Positions 59,769 to 64,000 of a stretch of 64,000 bases of DNA are shown here, one piece after another. How positions within the stretch are numbered: position 1 is the stretch's first letter; the number at the start of each line of letters is the position of its first letter. The notes under the pieces were generated by a model. It was not told the origin of the DNA. It made no database searches and saw only the letters and a list, made by a program, of their open reading frames with translations. Made by a program: the position numbers and the translations under genes. The stretch is taken from contig DATMFW010000058.1 of assembly GCA_035556655.1 (NCBI GenBank), positions 1 to 64,000 of the forward strand, read 5' to 3'. This stretch comes from JBDSKH01 sp035556655 (GTDB lineage: Bacteria > Actinomycetota > Actinomycetes > Actinomycetales > Microbacteriaceae).

Positions 59769-60430
59769 CCATCACCGTCCCCGCCGAACCGTACGAGTTC
59801 ACGTTCGACCCCGCCCACACCGCGCTGGTGTGCATCGACTTCCAGCGCGACTTCATGGAGCCCGGCGGATTCGGCGAGACCCTCGGCAACGACGTCTCGA
59901 CGCTGCGGACCACGATCGAGCCGACCAAGGCGGTGCTGGATGCCTGGCGCGCCAACGGCTGGACCGTCATCCACACCAGGGAGGGGCATCGCAGCGACCT
60001 CGGAGACCTGTTCCCGTCGAAGGCGAACCGCGGCAAGCCGACGCTGCGCATCGGCGACGACGGGCCGATGGGCCGCATCCTGGTGCGCGGCTCGGCCGGT
60101 CACGAGATCATCCCCGAACTGGCGCCACTGCCCGGCGAGACCGTCATCGACAAGCCCGGCAAGGGCTCGTTCTACGCCACCGATCTCGACACCGTGCTGA
60201 ACGCGGCGGGCATCACCCACCTCATCGTCACCGGCGTCACCACCGAGGTCTGCGTGCAGTCGACGGTCCGCGAGGCCAACGACCGCGGGTACGAGTGCCT
60301 CATCCTGTCCGACTGCACGGGCTCGTACTTCCCCGAGTTCAAGAAGTCGGCCCTCGACATGTTCACGGCCCAAGGCGGAATCGTCGGCTGGGTCGCCACC
60401 TCGGACGAGCTGCTCGGCTCGCTCGGCTGA
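59765..60430 (+). CDS. Isochorismatase-fold cysteine hydrolase, biuret-hydrolase-like
   Basis: 221 residues. The catalytic triad of the fold is Asp25 (CIDFQRDF), Lys in DKPGKGSF (129-136) and Cys163 (TTEVCVQST). VIHTREGHRSDLGDLF, GRILVRGSAGHEIIPELAPL and CVQSTVREANDRGYECLILS resemble rhizobial biuret hydrolase (BiuH), which makes allophanate and ammonia from biuret. A ureidoacrylate or N-carbamoylsarcosine amidohydrolase activity is possible. It overlaps the carbamate kinase by four bases, so it supplies or uses the same ureide. Confidence 0.88.
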   Translation: MTITVPAEPYEFTFDPAHTALVCIDFQRDFMEPGGFGETLGNDVSTLRTTIEPTKAVLDAWRANGWTVIHTREGHRSDLGDLFPSKANRGKPTLRIGDDGPMGRILVRGSAGHEIIPELAPLPGETVIDKPGKGSFYATDLDTVLNAAGITHLIVTGVTTEVCVQSTVREANDRGYECLILSDCTGSYFPEFKKSALDMFTAQGGIVGWVATSDELLGSLG

Positions 60431-60465
60431 ATCCCTTCAAGGAAGAAACGGAGACAGACACCCCC

Positions 60466-62421
60466 ATGTCCACAACAACTGCCCCGGAGACCTTCAAGGT
60501 CCGATGGTGGGTCAAGGGCGACTGGAACGGCCTGTTCGGGCTCGGCACCAACGTCCTGCTCAACGTCATCGTGCTGACCGGATTGGTCCTGTTCGTCGTG
60601 CAGCTGCCCGACGACGTGGTGTTCGCGCGCATCCTTCCGGCGCTCGGCATCGCCTTGCCGCTCGGCAACATCTGGTACGCGGTACTCGCCCGCCGACTGG
60701 CACGGCGCGAGCGCCGAACCGATGTGACCGCGCTGCCGTACGGACCGTCCGTCCCGCACATGTTCATCGTGGTGTTCGTCGTCATGCTGCCGGTGCTCAT
60801 CCAGACGGGCGACCCGCTCGCCGCGTGGCGCGCGGGCCTCGCCTGGGCGTTCATCATCGGCGTCATCGTGCTGCTCGGTGCGGTCTTCGGGCCCTGGCTG
60901 CGCAAGATCACCCCGCGTGCAGCTCTGCTCGGTGCCCTCGCCGGTATCTCGATCACCTTCATCTCGATGAGCCCTGCAGCGCAGATGTGGCAGGCGCCCT
61001 GGATCGCGTTCATCGCGCTGGCTTTCGTGCTCGTAGGATGGCTCGCCGGCAAGCGCATGCCGTTCGGCGCCCCCGTCGGACTGCTCGCCGTGGTGATCTC
61101 CACCGCGGTCGCCTGGATCGCGGTGGCGCTGGGCTGGTCGAACATCCTCCAGCCGAGCGCGGTCTCGGATGCGGTCGCCAACGTCGGTCTCCACATCCCG
61201 ATCCCGGGTGCCGAGGTCATCACCGGCCTCCAGGGCATCGCGCCGCTGCTGGCCACCGCCATCCCTCTCGGCATCTACAACTTCACCGAGGCGATGAGCA
61301 ACGTGGAGTCCGCGGCAGCCGCAGGTGACCGGTACTCACCCCGCGCCGTGCTGACGGCGGACGGCCTCGGTGCGATCGTCGGATCGTTCCTCGGCTCGCC
61401 CTTCCCGCCGGCGGTCTACATCGGCCACCCGGGCTGGAAGCAGGCGGGAGGCCGCATCGGGTACTCGTTGGTGACCGGGATCGTGGTCGCGGTGCTGTGC
61501 TTCAGCGGAACCGTCGGCATCCTGCTCGGGATCTTCCCGATGCAGGCCCTGGTGCCGATCCTGCTCTACATCGGTCTGGTGATCGGTGCGCAGGCGTTCA
61601 ACGTGAGTGCTCTGCGGTACGCGCCGGCGATCATCATCGCCATGCTGCCGAGCCTCGCGCAATGGGCGACCGGGTTGATCGACAATGCGCTGGGCGCCGC
61701 CGGAACCAACGCTGCGGAGGTCGGATTCGACAACCTCAGCGCCGGGGGCGTGATCTACGACGGCCTGCACCTGTTCGGCTCGGGAGCAGTGCTCGCGGGC
61801 GTGCTGCTCGGTGCGATCACGGTATTCATCATCGATCACCGGTTCTGGGCGGCGGCGATCACCTCCGGCATCGCCGCGGTGCTGTCGTTCTTCGGCATCA
61901 TCAACGCGACCGCGGTCGGCATCAACGCCTCGTTCGGCGTGACGCTCGGCTACCTGTTCCTCGGCGCCATCATGGTCGCGTTCGCGTACGGCAGCCGCAA
62001 GGACGGCGACCGGCCGCTCGACGACGGCGTGCTGTTCGTCAACGGAACCCTCATGCGGGGTCTCGGTCTGCACGACAACCTCGCCGGCGCCGAGTTCCTC
62101 GAAGAGGTCAGCACCGCCGCGAAGTACCGCGTGCACACCATCGGCGACGTCCACCCCGGCATGTACAAGGTCGAATCGGGCGGCGCGTCGATCCCCGGCG
62201 AGCTGTACGCGGTCCCGATGAACGTGCTGCTGAAGGTCATCGAAGGCGAGCCGCCCGGGCTCTACCGCGGCCCGGTCGAGCTGGCCGACGGCCGCGTCGT
62301 GCCCGGCATCCTCTTCGATGAGGAGACCGCGAAGAAGCACCCGGAGATCACCGAACACGGCGGCTGGCGCGGCTACATCGCTTCGCCCGCCTTCGGAAAG
62401 GCCGCTCCGAAGAAGAAGTGA
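60466..62421 (+). CDS. NCS2-like permease fused to an allophanate-hydrolase C-terminal-like domain
   Basis: 651 residues. Residues 20-505 form about twelve membrane helices of a xanthine/uracil-type permease (LFGLGTNVLLNVIVLTGLVL; FTEAMSNVESAAAAGDRYSP; GSPFPPAVYIGHPGWKQ). Residues 522-640 form a cytoplasmic GGCT-like domain (VLFVNGTLMRGLGLHDNLAG, SIPGELYAVPMNVLLKVIEG and HGGWRGYIAS) that matches the C-terminus of allophanate hydrolase (FGGWRAYLA motif). The start ATG 60466 has AAGGAAG upstream. It is the last gene of the ureide operon, 35 bases after the hydrolase, and probably imports its substrate. The AtzF amidase domain itself is absent. Confidence 0.85.
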   Translation: MSTTTAPETFKVRWWVKGDWNGLFGLGTNVLLNVIVLTGLVLFVVQLPDDVVFARILPALGIALPLGNIWYAVLARRLARRERRTDVTALPYGPSVPHMFIVVFVVMLPVLIQTGDPLAAWRAGLAWAFIIGVIVLLGAVFGPWLRKITPRAALLGALAGISITFISMSPAAQMWQAPWIAFIALAFVLVGWLAGKRMPFGAPVGLLAVVISTAVAWIAVALGWSNILQPSAVSDAVANVGLHIPIPGAEVITGLQGIAPLLATAIPLGIYNFTEAMSNVESAAAAGDRYSPRAVLTADGLGAIVGSFLGSPFPPAVYIGHPGWKQAGGRIGYSLVTGIVVAVLCFSGTVGILLGIFPMQALVPILLYIGLVIGAQAFNVSALRYAPAIIIAMLPSLAQWATGLIDNALGAAGTNAAEVGFDNLSAGGVIYDGLHLFGSGAVLAGVLLGAITVFIIDHRFWAAAITSGIAAVLSFFGIINATAVGINASFGVTLGYLFLGAIMVAFAYGSRKDGDRPLDDGVLFVNGTLMRGLGLHDNLAGAEFLEEVSTAAKYRVHTIGDVHPGMYKVESGGASIPGELYAVPMNVLLKVIEGEPPGLYRGPVELADGRVVPGILFDEETAKKHPEITEHGGWRGYIASPAFGKAAPKKK

Positions 62422-62480
62422 TCCCCTGACGATGGTGGGGCGGGCGGCGCGCGGCGCCGATCCGCCCCATCATTGTCTCT

Positions 62481-62897
62481 ATGACCGCCACCCCTCCCCC
62501 GCACCCGATCGTCGCCGCGTACCTGGACGCCGTCGAGACGGCCGATCTGGATGCCATGCTCGCCCTCTTCGCGGAGGGCGCCGTCGTGCACTCCCCGCTC
62601 TACGGCACCCTGCCCGCGACCGAGTTCTACCCGGCGCTCTTCGCCGACACCGGGTCATCGGATCTGACCCTGCTCGGCACGATGCGCGGCACCTCGGTCG
62701 ACGGGGCGGCACTGCTGTCGTTCCTGTTCCATTTCGACTGGGTCCTGCCGAACGGCACCCGCGCGCCCTTCGATGTCGTGGATGTCGCGGAGGTCGACGA
62801 CGACGGGCTGATCCGCAGCATCCGGATCATCTACGACACGGTGACCGTGCGGCCGGCCTTCGAGGCGTTCAGGGACGGCGGGCCCGCACCGTCTTGA
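62481..62897 (+). CDS. NTF2/SnoaL-like protein
   Basis: 138 residues. The NTF2 cone is indicated by IVAAYLDAVETADLDAMLAL at the N-terminus (10-29) and SVDGAALLSFLFHFDWVLPN, then DDGLIRSIRIIYDTVTVRPA. It is cytoplasmic, with unknown ligand. It has a 59-base gap after the ureide operon and may or may not belong to it. Its 3' end overlaps the membrane-protein gene on the other strand by 29 bases. Confidence 0.8.
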   Translation: MTATPPPHPIVAAYLDAVETADLDAMLALFAEGAVVHSPLYGTLPATEFYPALFADTGSSDLTLLGTMRGTSVDGAALLSFLFHFDWVLPNGTRAPFDVVDVAEVDDDGLIRSIRIIYDTVTVRPAFEAFRDGGPAPS

Positions 62898-63834
62898 TCA
62901 CGCCGTCGATGATGTCCCAGAGCGCGATTCCGGTGGCGGCGAAGGCCCCGATCACCGCCAGCACGCCGCCCGGTGCGACCAGGCCGGACAGGCCGAGCTG
63001 CTGCGCCCAGGCCGGGTTCACCACCTGATCGGTGACGAACAGCCACACCAGGACGGCCGCGGCCGCGATGGCGAGGACCGCGTTGACCACGGCGAGCGGA
63101 ACCGTCCAGCGTCCGAACCTCCACACGAGCACCGCGAAGGCGATCTCGACGAGAGCGATGCCGAACAGCACGGGCAGCCACAGGCTCCAGAGGCCCTCGT
63201 TCAGCAGCGGCAGCGGCGTGCCGTCGTCGGCGGTCACCACCGGCCAGAACTGCTGCCAGAGCACCAGGCCGAACATGGTCACCAGGAAGACGACAGAGCC
63301 GATCGCATCGCTCAGCTTGACGTCGCCGCGCTGGGGGACGTCGGGGAGGTTCTCCGGGCTCCACTCCCCGATCGAGGCGCGGTCCTTCTTCGGTCCGCGC
63401 TCGATGAGGGCGAAGAGCAGCGTCACCCAGAACCCGAGGTGCACCGTCACGCCGAGGATCGTCGCCCAGAGCGGACCCATGACGGCGCCGACAGATTCGG
63501 GCCGCGACAGCAGCAGCGCCAGCGTCACTCCGCCCGCGGCGCACGGCAGCACGATCGCGTAGAGCAACTTCAGCAGCCGGATGTACGACGGGAACAGGTC
63601 GGGCCCGATGAGCACCAGGGGCCGGTCGGCGTAGCCGGCGGCGAGGCGGTACGGGTCGCCGAGCTCGGCGATGGTCGCGCGCTCGGCCTCGGCACTGCCG
63701 AGCCCGCTCTCGAGCTTGGCGTCGATGGTGTCGGCGATCGTGCCGCGCAGCTCGCGGTCGATGTCGTCGCGCTGGGCCTCGGGCAGCGAGCGCTGCACGG
63801 CCCAGATGTAGCGGTCGGTCAGGGTGGCGGTCAT
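62869..63834 (-). CDS. HAAS/permease-prefix membrane protein
   Basis: 321 residues. The N-terminal helical domain (MTATLTDRYIWAVQRSLPEA and DIDRELRGTIADTIDAKLES) is the HAAS/permease-prefix segment that usually accompanies PadR regulators. About six to eight membrane helices follow (about 85-320), for example LYAIVLPCAAGGVTLALLLS. It is probably an integral membrane protein controlled by, or interacting with, the PadR protein encoded upstream (4-base overlap). Exact function unknown. Confidence 0.85.
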   Translation of the reverse strand: MTATLTDRYIWAVQRSLPEAQRDDIDRELRGTIADTIDAKLESGLGSAEAERATIAELGDPYRLAAGYADRPLVLIGPDLFPSYIRLLKLLYAIVLPCAAGGVTLALLLSRPESVGAVMGPLWATILGVTVHLGFWVTLLFALIERGPKKDRASIGEWSPENLPDVPQRGDVKLSDAIGSVVFLVTMFGLVLWQQFWPVVTADDGTPLPLLNEGLWSLWLPVLFGIALVEIAFAVLVWRFGRWTVPLAVVNAVLAIAAAAVLVWLFVTDQVVNPAWAQQLGLSGLVAPGGVLAVIGAFAATGIALWDIIDGVIKTVRARRP

Positions 63835-64000
63835 CGGTGGTCTCCTTCGTCGATGTCATGCAGCGAGCGCGTCAGGTCGTTCCAGTCGCGCAGCAGCCGG
63901 GCGGCGAGCTGCTCGCCGGCCGGGCTCGTGCGGTAGAACTTGCGCGGGCGCGCTTCGTCGGTGTTCCACTCGCTGGTCACGAGCTCTTGCTTCTCGAGCC
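63831..64000 (-). CDS. PadR family regulator, C-terminal part
   Basis: The C-terminal 55 or so codons of a PadR-type winged HTH, cut by the right edge. LEKQELVTSEWNTDEARPRK, then FYRTSPAGEQLAARLLRDWN, is the standard PadR wing and C-terminal helix. It overlaps the membrane-protein gene (ATGA), the usual PadR-HAAS arrangement. Confidence 0.9.
   Translation of the reverse strand, partial: LEKQELVTSEWNTDEARPRKFYRTSPAGEQLAARLLRDWNDLTRSLHDIDEGDHR

Noticed and set aside
1..64000. CRISPR array, rRNA operon or origin of replication
   Set aside because: No regularly spaced direct repeats with unique spacers, no rRNA-like sequence and no DnaA-box cluster were noticed on reading the window.

Overview
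The window is a high-GC actinobacterial chromosome segment, most likely from Microbacteriaceae and Microbacterium-like. The signs are two tandem clpP genes beside tig, many ATGA/GTGA gene overlaps, GTG starts, a DUF2510 protein, PucR and ROK regulators and a group II truncated globin. No plasmid or phage structural genes are visible.

Layout. 1-3.9 kb holds core proteostasis genes (clpP pair, trigger factor) and tRNA-Pro(UGG). 3.95-12.0 kb is an accessory island of lower GC between tRNA-Gly(UCC) and a ridA-type gene. It contains short unknown genes, an Xre repressor with a divergent promoter region, a membrane-anchored protein, a protein with a HEPN-like RNxxxH motif, a SIR2-family protein that looks like an anti-phage NADase, and a duplicated cassette encoding a double-HTH protein. 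Two genes of the island are frameshifted. 12.5-19.3 kb is an alpha-glucan uptake and hydrolysis operon (ROK regulator, lipoprotein, two permeases, GH13, GH15-like). 19.4-31.2 kb is a polyamine/amine-type locus: a PotABCD-like ABC transporter, two FAD amine oxidases, an aldehyde dehydrogenase, a cupin, a PucR regulator, a small VOC operon and a double Lrp regulator. 31.4-36.2 kb is an operon of NCS1 permease, NTF2-like protein, E1 alpha and beta of a 2-oxoacid dehydrogenase without E2/E3, and a ureohydrolase. 36.2-39.4 kb is ackA-pta.

39.4-54 kb is housekeeping: a DUF2510 protein behind a structured leader, a two-component system, dps, an amidohydrolase, a PaiB-like protein, an Fpg/Nei glycosylase, rpiB, pepN, an MscS channel, trHbO, an FAD dehydrogenase and an acyl-CoA thioesterase. 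53.6-62.4 kb is a ureide-nitrogen operon: PucR, then DUF2877, FdrA and DUF1116 (the three subunits of oxamate-type transcarbamylase), carbamate kinase, a biuret-hydrolase-like cysteine hydrolase, and an NCS2-like permease with a fused domain resembling the C-terminus of allophanate hydrolase. The last genes are an NTF2-like protein, a membrane protein and a PadR regulator cut by the window edge.

The three catabolic blocks (amines, guanidino compounds, ureides) and ackA-pta fit an organism that scavenges organic nitrogen and recovers ATP through carbamate kinase and acetate kinase. At least seven copies of a short palindrome related to CTCGATACGCCG...CGGCTACTCGA lie at gene 3' ends, and in two cases they provide the last codons and the stop codon. 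No gap exceeds 300 bases; the longest (39385-39681) holds the structured leader.
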